Both the position numbers and the translations under genes were made by a program. A stretch of 40,000 bases of DNA from Deltaproteobacteria bacterium. GTDB taxonomy: Bacteria; Desulfobacterota; Binatia; UTPRO1. The stretch lies in assembly GCA_020852955.1 (NCBI GenBank), contig JADYZW010000058.1, forward strand, positions 1 to 40,000, in the 5' to 3' direction. Below are positions 7,702 through 18,202 of this stretch, in pieces. The notes beneath the pieces were generated by a model, which saw nothing but the letters and a program-made list of their open reading frames with translations, had not been told where the DNA came from and made no database searches. Numbering within the stretch: the first letter of the stretch is position 1; every line of letters starts with the position of its first letter.

Positions 7702-8427
7702 ATGCGCGCGCTCCGCGTCGTTCTCCGCTGGGGCGCGCGCCTCGGCATCGGCTTCGTCGCCGCCTCGCTCGCGGTCGTGACCCTCTACCACTGGGTGGAC
7801 CCGCCGATGACGCCGCTCATGCTGCTTCGGGTCGTGGAGGGCGCGCTCGCCGGCGCGCCGGTCGGCATCGATCGGCGGCGGGTCGCCCTCCGCGACGTCA
7901 GTCCGGCGCTCGTCCGGGCCGTGATCGCGGCGGAGGACGGGCGCTTCTTCGCGCATTGGGGCGTCGACACGACCGAGCTCGAGCGCGCGCTCGAACACGA
8001 CGGCCTCCGGAACGGACGGCGGCTGCGCGGCGCCAGCACCATCACGATGCAGTGCGCGCGCAGCGTCTTCCTCTGGCCCGGCCGCAGCTGGATCCGCAAG
8101 GGGATCGAAGTGTGGCTCGCACTGCTCATGGAGCAGCTCTGGGGAAAGCGGCGAATCCTCGAAGTGTACTTGAACGTGGTCGAATGGGGCCCGGGCATCT
8201 ACGGCGCCGAGAGCGCGGCGCGCCGGCACTTCGGCATGGCGGCGGCGCGCCTCGACGCCGAACGCGCGGCGCTTCTCGCCGCGGCGCTGCCCGCGCCGCG
8301 ACGCTTCGACCCGGCGGCGCCCTCGCCCGCCCTCCGCCGACGCGCGGCGACGATCATGACCCGGGCCCGCGCCGTCGAGCTCTCCGTCCTCCCCCGCCTC
8401 GGCGCCCCGCGAGCGAGTGGGCGTTGA
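7702..8427 (+). CDS. mtgA: monofunctional peptidoglycan glycosyltransferase
   Basis: A 241-residue GT51 enzyme that polymerises lipid II into glycan strands at the inner membrane. One N-terminal membrane segment (about 12-30) is followed by the five GT51 motifs: AAEDGRFFAHWGVD with the catalytic Glu (about residue 74), RGASTITMQCARSVFL, WIRKGIEVWLALLMEQLWGKRRILEVYLNVVEWG (seen in pieces) with the second catalytic Glu in MEQ, and GIYGAESAARRHFG. There is no transpeptidase domain, so it is MtgA-type rather than a class A penicillin-binding protein. No ribosome-binding site is visible, which fits the near-leaderless promoter placement. A large inverted repeat follows the stop. Confidence 0.93.
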   Translation: MRALRVVLRWGARLGIGFVAASLAVVTLYHWVDPPMTPLMLLRVVEGALAGAPVGIDRRRVALRDVSPALVRAVIAAEDGRFFAHWGVDTTELERALEHDGLRNGRRLRGASTITMQCARSVFLWPGRSWIRKGIEVWLALLMEQLWGKRRILEVYLNVVEWGPGIYGAESAARRHFGMAAARLDAERAALLAAALPAPRRFDPAAPSPALRRRAATIMTRARAVELSVLPRLGAPRASGR

Positions 8428-8439
8428 GCTGTCCGCGTC

Positions 8440-8490
8440 TTTCCCAGCGCTGCGACGGCGGCCCGATCGGCGGGTCGCACGGCTGGGAAA
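8440..8490. repeat. 17-bp imperfect inverted repeat after mtgA
   Basis: Arms 8440-8456 and 8474-8490 pair at 15 of 17 positions: the outer TTTCCCAGC/GCTGGGAAA is perfect over 9 bp, a GC/CG mismatch follows, then TGCGAC/GTCGCA. The 17-base loop contains CCGATCGG. It lies 13 bases after the mtgA stop and before the serine hydrolase. It could be a terminator for mtgA or an operator for the hydrolase. Confidence 0.55.
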
Positions 8491-8531
8491 CCTCGGCGCG
8501 GACCTCCGACCGGCGCGGCCCGGACGCTGGC

Positions 8532-9827
8532 ATGGCCGGTGCTTCGCCGAATGGCATGGTGCTGGATCTCGTTGCCCGATCGTTGGCGCTGCGAACGCGG
8601 CGACCCGTCGCCCTCGACGGTCATCTGCACCCGGATTTCCAGCCGGTCGCGACCGCCCTCCGCGAACAGCTTCGCAGCCATCCGGGCGGCGCCGCGGTCG
8701 CGGTGTACTGGCGCGGCCGCTGCGTCGTCGACGTGTGGGGCGGCTGCAAGGACGCCGCCGGGACGCCATGGACGCGCGACACGATGGCGCCGAGCTTCTC
8801 GACCACGAAGGGCATCGCGGCGACGTTGATGCACGTCCTCGTCGACCGCGGCCTCCTCGACTACGACGACCGGGTCGCGCGCTACTGGCCGGAGTTCGCG
8901 CGGGCCGGGAAGGACGCGATCACCGTCCGGCACGTGCTCTCGCACCAGTCCGGCCTCTACCACATCCGCCAGATGATCGACCGCGCGGAGCGGATGCGCG
9001 ACTGGGACTACATGATTCGCGCGATCGAGCGCACCCCGCCGATCCATCCGCCCGGCACGCGCACCGGCTATCACGGACTCACCTTCGGGTATCTCGTCGG
9101 CGAGATCGCGCAGCGCGTGACCGGCCGGTCGTTCGCGGCGCTCGTGCGGACCGAGATCGCCGATCCGCTCGGCTGCGACGGCCTGTACATCGGCACGCCA
9201 GACCACGAGCTGCACCGCGCCGCGACGCTCCTCTGGCCGACGCGCAACCTCATGACCCCGCGCCTCCCGGTCGCCGCCGGCGTGATGCATTGGGCGCTGC
9301 GCGAAGGGTCGCCCGTGCTGCAACGCCTCCTCGCGGTCGGCGGCATCGAGCTGGACCTCGCGAGCATCCTCGACGCGCTCGCCCCCCGCGGCATCGGCTC
9401 GTTCGACTTCAGCGCCCCGGCGACGCTGCGCGCCTCGATCCCGGCCGCCAACGGCCTCTTCACGGCGCGCTCGCTGGCCCGCACCTACGCCGCGCTCGCC
9501 GCGGGCGGCGCCATCGACGGGGTCCGCCTGCTCTCGTCGGCGACGGTGGCGCGCGCCAGCGAGATCCAGCCGCGCGCCGCGACCCGGGCGGTCATTCCCT
9601 TCGACATGCGCTGGCGTCTCGGCTACCACGGCGTCCTCACGACGCGCGGCGTCCCCCGGCAGGCCTTCGGTCACTTCGGCTTCGGAGGCTCCGGGGCCTG
9701 GGCCGATCCGCGTCGCGATCTGGCAGTGGCCCTCATCGTGAACAGCGGGCTCGGCACGCCTTTCGGCGACCTCCGCATCGCGCGCATCGGCGGCGCGGCG
9801 CTCGCGAGCGTCGACGACCCGCACTGA
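8532..9827 (+). CDS. serine hydrolase, beta-lactamase/family VIII esterase type
   Basis: A 431-residue protein of the class C beta-lactamase fold. The active site shows S90-T-T-K93 (SxxK) with the acylating Ser and general-base Lys, and Tyr180 in GYHGLTFGYLVGEI, the pattern of family VIII carboxylesterases rather than the YAN of AmpC. Near the C-terminus HFGFGGSGAWADP takes the place of the KTG box. These enzymes hydrolyse short acyl esters and some lactams. There is no signal peptide, so it is probably cytoplasmic. ATG at 8532 or at 8556 could be the start; neither has a clear ribosome-binding site, and the conserved part begins later in any case. It is followed 15 bases on by the DksA/TraR-like gene. 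Confidence 0.85.
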   Translation: MAGASPNGMVLDLVARSLALRTRRPVALDGHLHPDFQPVATALREQLRSHPGGAAVAVYWRGRCVVDVWGGCKDAAGTPWTRDTMAPSFSTTKGIAATLMHVLVDRGLLDYDDRVARYWPEFARAGKDAITVRHVLSHQSGLYHIRQMIDRAERMRDWDYMIRAIERTPPIHPPGTRTGYHGLTFGYLVGEIAQRVTGRSFAALVRTEIADPLGCDGLYIGTPDHELHRAATLLWPTRNLMTPRLPVAAGVMHWALREGSPVLQRLLAVGGIELDLASILDALAPRGIGSFDFSAPATLRASIPAANGLFTARSLARTYAALAAGGAIDGVRLLSSATVARASEIQPRAATRAVIPFDMRWRLGYHGVLTTRGVPRQAFGHFGFGGSGAWADPRRDLAVALIVNSGLGTPFGDLRIARIGGAALASVDDPH

Positions 9828-9842
9828 CTCGAAGGAACGACC

Positions 9843-10172
9843 ATGGACATCGACGCCATCCGCGAGCGCCTGCGCCGGGAGCTCCTCGGCCTGATCCAGC
9901 GCAACGCCAAGATCGCCGCCACGCTCCGCCGCGAACAGAACCCGCTCGGGGGCGACTGGACCGAGAACGCCGCGGTGCTGGAGAACGACGAGGTGCTCGA
10001 CGCGCTCGACGCCGAGGGCCGCACCCGCGCGACCCAGCTGCGCGCAGCGCTCGGCCGCGTCGCCGCCGGCACCTACGGCACCTGCATGCGTTGCCGGGGC
10101 CCGATCCACCCGGAGCGCCTCGACGCGATCCCCGAAGTCACGACCTGCATCGAGTGCGCACGCGCCGCCTGA
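9843..10172 (+). CDS. DksA/TraR-family zinc-finger protein
   Basis: A 109-residue protein with an AAGGA ribosome-binding site before the ATG. Residues 1-75 form a helical hairpin with an acidic turn (GGDWTENAAVLENDE). Residues 78-106 form a C4 zinc finger (CMRC at 81-84, CIEC at 102-105) of the DksA/TraR type. Relatives bind the RNA polymerase secondary channel and alter initiation at stringently controlled promoters. It is shorter than E. coli DksA (151 residues), and the coiled-coil tip lacks a clear copy of the two DksA aspartates, so it is a DksA-like paralogue rather than DksA itself. Confidence 0.88.
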   Translation: MDIDAIRERLRRELLGLIQRNAKIAATLRREQNPLGGDWTENAAVLENDEVLDALDAEGRTRATQLRAALGRVAAGTYGTCMRCRGPIHPERLDAIPEVTTCIECARAA

Positions 10173-10300
10173 GCCGACGAAGCGGGCGCGGGCTGCGGCC
10201 CCGTCGATGTCGTGGTCGACGACGCGGTGCCGCGCCTCCCCTTCCTCTCGTCGGACTCCGGCAGTAGGGTGCCGCCATCTCGTCGAGAGGAGGACGCTGC

Positions 10301-11020
<720 letters not shown>

Positions 11021-11030
11021 GGCCTCGAAC

Positions 11031-13001
11031 ATGCGTCTCCGCGGCGGCAGCGCCGATGCCGTCGCCGCGGACGACGTCGAGCGGATCCTCGCCGAGCTCG
11101 GCCTCGACGAGAAGCTCCGGCTCCTCTCCGGCGACCTGCCGGTGCGCGACGTCTTCCGCATGGGACGCCGCTACAACGCCCTTCCCTACGAGGCCGCCGC
11201 CGCGCCACGGCTCGGCGTCGGCGGCATCCGCTTCGCCGACGGGCCGCGCGGCGTCGTCCTCGGCCGCTCGACCGCCTTCCCGGTCGCGATGGCGCGCGGC
11301 GCGACCTTCGACCCGGAGCTCGAAGAGCGCATCGGCGACGCGCTCGGCGTCGAGGCGCGCGCGCAGGGCGCGAACCTCTTCGCCGGCGTCTGCGTAAACC
11401 TGCTGCGGCACCCCGCGTGGGGGCGCGCGCAGGAGACGTACGGCGAGGACCCGCACCTCCTCGGCGAAATGGGAGCGGCGCTCGTGCGCGGGAGCCAGCG
11501 CCACGTCATGGCGTGCGTCAAGCACTTCGCCTGCAACAGTATCGAGAACGCCCGCTTCTGGGTGGACGTGCGGATCGACGAAGCCGATCTCCGCGACGTC
11601 TACCTCCCCCACTTCCGCCGCTGCGTCGACGCCGGCGTCGCGGCGGTGATGAGCGCGTACAACAAGGTGAACGGCGCCTGGTGCGGCCACTCGCGCCACC
11701 TCCTCACCGACGTGCTGCGCCGCGAGTGGGGCTTCACCGGCTTCGTCATGAGCGACTTCGTGCTCGGCGTGCGCGGCCCGGACGCGGTCGCCGCCGGCAT
11801 GGATCTCGAGATGCCGAGCCGGATCCGCTTCCGCGGTCTCGGCCGCGCCCTCGCGCGCGGTCGGATCGCCGCCGCCGACATCGACGCGGCGGTGCGCCGC
11901 CTCGTCGGCACGCAGCGCGCCTTCGCCGCGCGCGGCGAGCCCGAGCGCTACCGCCGCGACGCCGTCGCCTCGCCGGCGCACCGCGCCCTCGCCCGCGAGG
12001 CGGCCGAACGCTCGATCGTGCTCCTCACGAACGCGCCCCCGGTCGGCGACGGACGCGCGCTCCTGCCCTTCGACCTCGCGTCGGTGCGACGCATCGCGGT
12101 CGTCGGCCGCCTGGCCGCGCTCCCGAACACCGGCGACCACGGCTCGTCCCGCGTCCGTCCACCCGAGGTCGCGACGCCGCTCGCCGGCCTCCTGGCCGCC
12201 GCGCCCGCGCGCGGCGCCGTGGTCGTCGACGCGGCCAGCGACGACGCGGCGCGCGGCGCTGCCGCGGCGCGGGCGGCGGACGTGGCGGTGGTCGTCGTCG
12301 GCTGCACCTTCCGCGACGAGGGCGAGTACCTCTCCTGCCTCGGGGGCGGCGACCGGACGGCCCTGCGGCTGCGGCCGGCGCACGAGCGGCTGATCGAAGC
12401 CGTCGCGGCCGCGAACCCGCGCACCGTGGTCGTCCTCATGGGCGGCGCCGCGATCGTCACCGAAGCGTGGCGCGGCGCGGTCCCGTCGATGCTGATGGCC
12501 TGGTATCCGGGCATGGAAGGCGGCCACGCGCTCGCCGCGCTCCTCCTCGGCGACGCGACCCCGAGCGGACGCCTGCCCTGCACGTGGCCGCGCTCGGCGG
12601 CGCAGCTGCCGCCGTTCGCGCGCCGCGCGCGCATCGCGCGCTACGACTCCCTCCACGGGTATCGACTGATGCAGGCCGAGCGCCGCGCCCCGGCGTTCTG
12701 GTTCGGCCACGGCCTCTCGTACACGCGCTTCACGTACGGCGCGCCCCGACTCGAGGGCGACGCGCTCGTGCTCACGATCACCAACGCGGGAGAGCGCGCC
12801 GGCGCCGAAGTCGTGCAGCTCTACGTCGACCTGGCCCTCGGCACCGACCCGCGGCCGCTCGGCACGCTTCGCGATTTCCGCCGCGTGCCGCTCGCCGCGA
12901 GCGAGTCGCGCGAGCTGCGCTTCGCGCTCGAGCCCGCCTGGCGCCGCGTGCACGTCGGCCCGAGCGCCGATCCCGCGGGATGGCGGACGATCGCGCGCTG
13001 A
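11031..13001 (+). CDS. glycoside hydrolase family 3, beta-glucosidase-like
   Basis: A 656-residue GH3 protein. The N-terminal TIM-barrel domain contains GVGGIRFADGPRG, the HPAWGRAQETYGEDP signature (127-141), VKHFACN with K164-H165, and the nucleophile Asp242 in FVMSDF. The second alpha/beta domain (about 320-530) has FRDEGEYLSCLGGGDR, where the acid/base Glu is expected, and YPGMEGGHALAALLLGDATPSGRLP (seen in pieces). A C-terminal fibronectin-III-like domain starts near FGHGLSYTRF. The enzyme should release terminal beta-linked sugars such as glucose or xylose. No signal peptide is visible, so it probably acts on imported oligosaccharides or glycosides. It follows the exported superoxide dismutase by 10 bases and is probably co-transcribed, an unexplained pairing. 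Confidence 0.92.
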   Translation: MRLRGGSADAVAADDVERILAELGLDEKLRLLSGDLPVRDVFRMGRRYNALPYEAAAAPRLGVGGIRFADGPRGVVLGRSTAFPVAMARGATFDPELEERIGDALGVEARAQGANLFAGVCVNLLRHPAWGRAQETYGEDPHLLGEMGAALVRGSQRHVMACVKHFACNSIENARFWVDVRIDEADLRDVYLPHFRRCVDAGVAAVMSAYNKVNGAWCGHSRHLLTDVLRREWGFTGFVMSDFVLGVRGPDAVAAGMDLEMPSRIRFRGLGRALARGRIAAADIDAAVRRLVGTQRAFAARGEPERYRRDAVASPAHRALAREAAERSIVLLTNAPPVGDGRALLPFDLASVRRIAVVGRLAALPNTGDHGSSRVRPPEVATPLAGLLAAAPARGAVVVDAASDDAARGAAAARAADVAVVVVGCTFRDEGEYLSCLGGGDRTALRLRPAHERLIEAVAAANPRTVVVLMGGAAIVTEAWRGAVPSMLMAWYPGMEGGHALAALLLGDATPSGRLPCTWPRSAAQLPPFARRARIARYDSLHGYRLMQAERRAPAFWFGHGLSYTRFTYGAPRLEGDALVLTITNAGERAGAEVVQLYVDLALGTDPRPLGTLRDFRRVPLAASESRELRFALEPAWRRVHVGPSADPAGWRTIAR

Positions 13002-13019
13002 CGCGCGGGCCTCGATCCC

Positions 13020-13667
13020 TCAGCGCGCTTGCCGCAGCCGGCGGATGCCCGGCGTCCCGAAGGTCGCCTCGAACGCCGGGTCGCGCTTCTCGTCGACGAC
13101 CGCGAAGCCGACGCCCTCGTACGCGCGCTGCGCCGGCGAGTTGCCGATGAGGACGCCTACCTGGAACCGCGTGTGGCCGCGCGTGCGGCCCTCGTCGAGG
13201 ATCGCGCGCAGCAGCGCCTTCGTGAGCCCCTTCCCGCGGTGAGCCGGACGCGCCGCCACCCACTCGACGATCCAGGTGTCGTCGGGCTGCTCGGGCGCGC
13301 ACGCCAGGAACGGCGCGACGCGCTGCTGCATCGCCCCGAGCCGCGCCTCGTTCCACCCCGCGGCGGTCATCGCCGCGAGGACCGCCCCGTAAAAGCGCTC
13401 GCCGCTCACGGCCTTCGCGTCGTCGTAGGCCGAGAGCGCCGCCGCCGGCTCGCCGTCCACCTCGGCGACGAGGAAGCGCGACCAGTGGGCGAACGATCCC
13501 GGCTCACGGCTCGCGATCCGCGCGACAAGGTCGAGGCGGTACTCGTCGGACCCCGGGATCGCGAGATCCCAGAAGCCGAACGGCAGATGCGAGCGCGACG
13601 CCTCCTGCTGCACCCAGGCGATGAACGGGAGATCACGCGCCTCGGCGCGGCGGATCGTATGGGCCAC
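13020..13667 (-). CDS. GNAT-family acetyltransferase
   Basis: A 215-residue GNAT protein. Residues 1-25 (HTIRRAEARDLPFIAWVQQEA) form the usual first strand and helix. The acetyl-CoA-binding segment is WIVEWVAARPAHRGKGLTKALLRAIL, with the R-G-K-G-L pyrophosphate loop. NSPAQRAYEGVGF forms the last conserved helix. The middle of the protein (about 60-130) is longer than a minimal GNAT domain. The acceptor cannot be predicted. It converges on the GH3 gene with 18 bases between stops and is divergent from a second GNAT gene. Confidence 0.82.
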   Translation of the reverse strand: MAHTIRRAEARDLPFIAWVQQEASRSHLPFGFWDLAIPGSDEYRLDLVARIASREPGSFAHWSRFLVAEVDGEPAAALSAYDDAKAVSGERFYGAVLAAMTAAGWNEARLGAMQQRVAPFLACAPEQPDDTWIVEWVAARPAHRGKGLTKALLRAILDEGRTRGHTRFQVGVLIGNSPAQRAYEGVGFAVVDEKRDPAFEATFGTPGIRRLRQAR

Positions 13668-13682
13668 GCTGGGCGCATGTCA

Positions 13683-13736
13683 CGCGCCCCGAGGCATGTC
13701 GATGCGGGTCCCGACGTTGACGCCCCTCGGGGTGCG
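13683..13736. repeat. inverted repeat in the divergent GNAT intergenic region
   Basis: Arms CGCGCCCCGAGG (13683-13694) and CCTCGGGGTGCG (13725-13736) form a 12-bp stem with one G-T pair around a 30-base loop. The repeat fills most of the 89-bp gap between two divergent acetyltransferase genes, a position typical for an operator. Confidence 0.4.
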
Positions 13737-14252
13737 CGCTACGCGCCGCCGCTGCGATGGCGGAAGAGTCCCGAACGAGCGTCCTGCGGCGCGCGCGCCC
13801 ACGCGATGCCGACGCGCTCGCCCGCCTCGAGCGGGCGGCGTTCGTCGGATGCTACGCCGCGCACCGTTTCGCGGCGCCGCAGTTCGCGGCGCGCCTCGCG
13901 CGGCCGGCGTCGTTCGCCCACGTCGTCGAAGGGCGCGGTCGGATCGTCGCCTACGTCCTCGGCGTCCAGGGCGGCGGGAGCCGCACGCACGTCGCTCGCC
14001 TCGACAGCATCGCGGTCGATCCGCGCGCGCGTCGCCGCGACCTCGCCACGCGTCTCGTGCGCGCGTTCCTCGCGGCGGCGCGGCGCCGCGGCTGCACGAT
14101 CGCCTCCCTGGAGGTCGCCGCGACCAACCGCGCGGCGCTCGCCCTCTTCGCACGCCACGGCTTCGCGATCACGCGCCGGCTTCCGGCCTACTACTCCCGC
14201 ACCGCCGCCGGGCTCCGCATGCGCCGGGAGCTCGCCGGACGCGCGAGCCGTC

Positions 14253-15863
<1,611 letters not shown>

Positions 15864-15869
15864 CCGCGC

Positions 15870-15898
15870 TGTGTAGCCCGCGGGCCCGAGGAGGTCCA
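15870..15898 (-). promoter_or_regulatory. possible promoter of fumA
   Basis: On the minus strand TGGACC (15893-15898) and TACACA (15870-15875) are 17 bases apart. The -10-like box ends 6 bases before the ATG, which implies a leaderless transcript. The match is partial, but the spacing and placement mirror those at mtgA and marR. Confidence 0.35.
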
Positions 15899-15950
15899 CG
15901 TCGCCGCAGGTCTTTGAAAGCGCGGCCGCGCCGGGATACAGGCGTGGCGC

Positions 15951-17162
15951 GTGCTCCGTCCCTCCGTTGCAGCGAGGCGCCGTCGGGCGTCCCGGGCCGC
16001 CTGTCTCGGCGGCGTACTGGTCGTCGCGTGCGGCGGCTGCCTCCCGGCGCTCCAGCTCAACCGCACCCTGGCGACCTACGACGCCGTCGCGACCGACGCC
16101 GTGTGCCGCCAGCTCCTGCTCAACATGGCGCGCGCCCACCACAACGAGCCGCTGCACTTCACGGCGCTCTCCAACATCGCCGCGACGTACAGCCTGCAGC
16201 TGAACGCCGGCGCGACCCCGCCGCTCGGCGGCGTCGAGGGCGGCGCCGGCAGCCTGTCGCCGATCTTCGGCGGGAGCTGGACCGACAACCCGACGCTCAG
16301 CATCGTGCCGGTCGAGGGCGAGGAGTTCACGCGGCGGCTCCTGGCGCCGTTTCCCGAGAGCACGCTGACGCTGCTCCTGCGCCAGGGCGCCGACGTCGAT
16401 CTCGTGCTGCGCATGATGGCGGGCGAGTACCGGACGGAGCTCGACGGCAGCCGGGTCACCTACGCGAACAAGCCGTCCGACCGCGAAGGCTACACGGTGT
16501 TCCGCCGCGTGGTCGTGCACGTCTCCTCGATCCAGGATCGCGGAGCGCTCTACGCCGAACCGATGATCTTCACGGACCGCTGGACCGTGCCGGCCGCGTC
16601 GATGACGCCGGAGGTTCTCCAGATGTTCGGTCCCGAGTACACGGTGGCGCGCGAGCCGGCTGGCGGCGGCTACCGCATCACCAAACGCGTGATCGGCCGC
16701 ATCGTCCTCACCAACTACGATCCGGAGGTGCTGACGAACGACGAGCGGCGCGCCCTCCACCAGGAGGCGTCCCACAATCTCGACGACGAGCTCGTGGTCG
16801 ACGTGCGGTCGGGACACCCGGGCGGCGAGTTCCCGCTGCACGGGAAGTTCCGGCTTCGGAGCTTCGCGAACATGATCGACTTCCTCGGCCGCGCCCTCGG
16901 CGAGGATCCGGAATACGACGTCGCGCCGCACTCGCGCACGCCCGCCGTCCGCGAGAACCCCGCGTTCACGCTCCGGCTGGCGGAGTCGTCGCGTCCGCTC
17001 CGCGGCGAGCGCGCGATCCGCTACCGCGGGCATTACTACGCGGTCGCCGCCGACCGGGGGTACCAGTGGAACAAGAAGGCGTTCGTGCTCCTCTACCAGC
17101 TCTTCCAGATGACGGTCGTGAAGCCCGCGTCGGCCGCCCCTAGCATTACGATCGCAAAGTGA
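15951..17162 (+). CDS. predicted lipoprotein of unknown function
   Basis: A 403-residue exported protein starting at GTG 15951. Residues 1-26 are a basic then hydrophobic signal ending VVAC, a usable lipobox with Cys27 as the lipidated residue (Cys30 is a second option). The mature part begins [35 protein letters not shown] (read in pieces) and contains [21 protein letters not shown] recall this pattern from uncharacterised proteobacterial lipoproteins but know no function. Residues 290-390 look like a second, more basic region ending in [21 protein letters not shown]. It lies 13 bases upstream of the membrane-fusion protein, so it is probably the first gene of the exporter operon, perhaps as an outer-membrane or periplasmic accessory. 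Confidence 0.7.
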   Translation: MLRPSVAARRRRASRAACLGGVLVVACGGCLPALQLNRTLATYDAVATDAVCRQLLLNMARAHHNEPLHFTALSNIAATYSLQLNAGATPPLGGVEGGAGSLSPIFGGSWTDNPTLSIVPVEGEEFTRRLLAPFPESTLTLLLRQGADVDLVLRMMAGEYRTELDGSRVTYANKPSDREGYTVFRRVVVHVSSIQDRGALYAEPMIFTDRWTVPAASMTPEVLQMFGPEYTVAREPAGGGYRITKRVIGRIVLTNYDPEVLTNDERRALHQEASHNLDDELVVDVRSGHPGGEFPLHGKFRLRSFANMIDFLGRALGEDPEYDVAPHSRTPAVRENPAFTLRLAESSRPLRGERAIRYRGHYYAVAADRGYQWNKKAFVLLYQLFQMTVVKPASAAPSITIAK

Positions 17163-17175
17163 TTTCTTGAGTCGC

Positions 17176-18195
17176 ATGCGTCGTCCGGTCGTCCTGGCGC
17201 TCGCCGCCGCCGTCCTCGTGGCCGCGGCGTTCCTCGCAACGCGCTGGTGGCAGGCGCGCGAACGCACCGCCGCCGTCATCCGCGGCTCTGGCATCATCGA
17301 GGTGACCCAGGTCGACGTCGCCTTCGAGGTGGCGGGCCGCATGATCGAGCGCTCGGTCGACGAGGGCGCGATGGTCGACAAGGGCGAGCCCGTCGGCCTC
17401 CTCGACGATCGCGAGTATCGGCTGCGCGTGAGGCGCGCGGCCGCTGCCCAGGAGGGCGCCGACGCGCGCTACCGCATGATGACCAAGGGCGCCCGCGCGC
17501 AGGAGATCGACCGGGCGCTCGCCGCCCGCGAGGCCGCCGACGCGGAGCTCGCGCTGCAGACTCGGGAGTACGAGCGCGTCACGCGCCTGCGCGCCGAGGG
17601 CATCGTCGCCCAGACCGAGCAGGACCGCCTCGCGAATCTGCTCGCGAACGCGCGCGCGGCCCGCGACCAGGCCGCCGCCCGGCTCGACGAGCTCCGCGAA
17701 GGCTTCCGCACCGAGGAGATCGAGGGCTCCCGCGCCGAGCTGCAACGCGCCGCCGCCGAGCTGGAGCTCGCGGAGCTCGACCTCGCGCGCTGCCGGCTCT
17801 TCGCCCCGGCCGCCGGACGCGTGCTCAGCAAGAGCCGGGAGCCTGGCGAGATGGTGCAGCCCGGGACGCCGATCGTGACGCTCGGCGACCTGAGTCGCCC
17901 CTGGGTGAACGTCTACGTCGGCGAGCGCGACCTCGGCAACGTGCATCTCGGCATGGCGGCACGGGTGACCGTCGACTCGTTCCCCGACCAGCCCTTCGAC
18001 GGCAAGGTGACCTTCGTCTCCGACCGCGCCGAGTTCACGCCGAAGAACATCCAGACGCCCGACGAGCGGGTGAAGCTCGTCTATCGCGTGAAGGTCGAGG
18101 TCGAAACGCGCAGCGAGGCCCTCAAGCCGGGCATGCCGGCCGATGCGGTCCTGCCGCTCGCCGAGCCGGCCGCGACCGCCGCGGCCGCGCGGTGA
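17176..18195 (+). CDS. periplasmic adaptor (HlyD/YbhG-type membrane-fusion protein)
   Basis: A 339-residue adaptor starting at ATG 17176 (an in-frame TTG at 17167 is possible). It has one N-terminal membrane anchor (about 4-23), a beta-barrel/lipoyl half-motif ([20 protein letters not shown]), and a long Ala/Arg/Glu-rich coiled-coil hairpin (about residues 75-200). The second lipoyl half is [20 protein letters not shown], followed by a beta-barrel domain with [15 protein letters not shown] and a membrane-proximal part with [10 protein letters not shown] and [13 protein letters not shown]. Such proteins bridge an inner-membrane ABC transporter to an outer-membrane channel such as TolC; no TolC homologue is in the window. 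The next gene starts 7 bases after the stop. Confidence 0.9.
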   Translation: MRRPVVLALAAAVLVAAAFLATRWWQARERTAAVIRGSGIIEVTQVDVAFEVAGRMIERSVDEGAMVDKGEPVGLLDDREYRLRVRRAAAAQEGADARYRMMTKGARAQEIDRALAAREAADAELALQTREYERVTRLRAEGIVAQTEQDRLANLLANARAARDQAAARLDELREGFRTEEIEGSRAELQRAAAELELAELDLARCRLFAPAAGRVLSKSREPGEMVQPGTPIVTLGDLSRPWVNVYVGERDLGNVHLGMAARVTVDSFPDQPFDGKVTFVSDRAEFTPKNIQTPDERVKLVYRVKVEVETRSEALKPGMPADAVLPLAEPAATAAAAR

Positions 18196-18202
18196 CGCGT
18201 CC

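Noticed and set aside
10173..10300. Promoter or regulatory RNA upstream of sodB
   Set aside because: A GTCGAT/GTCGAC-type repeat and a TAGGGT box are present but at poor spacing; only the ribosome-binding site is convincing.
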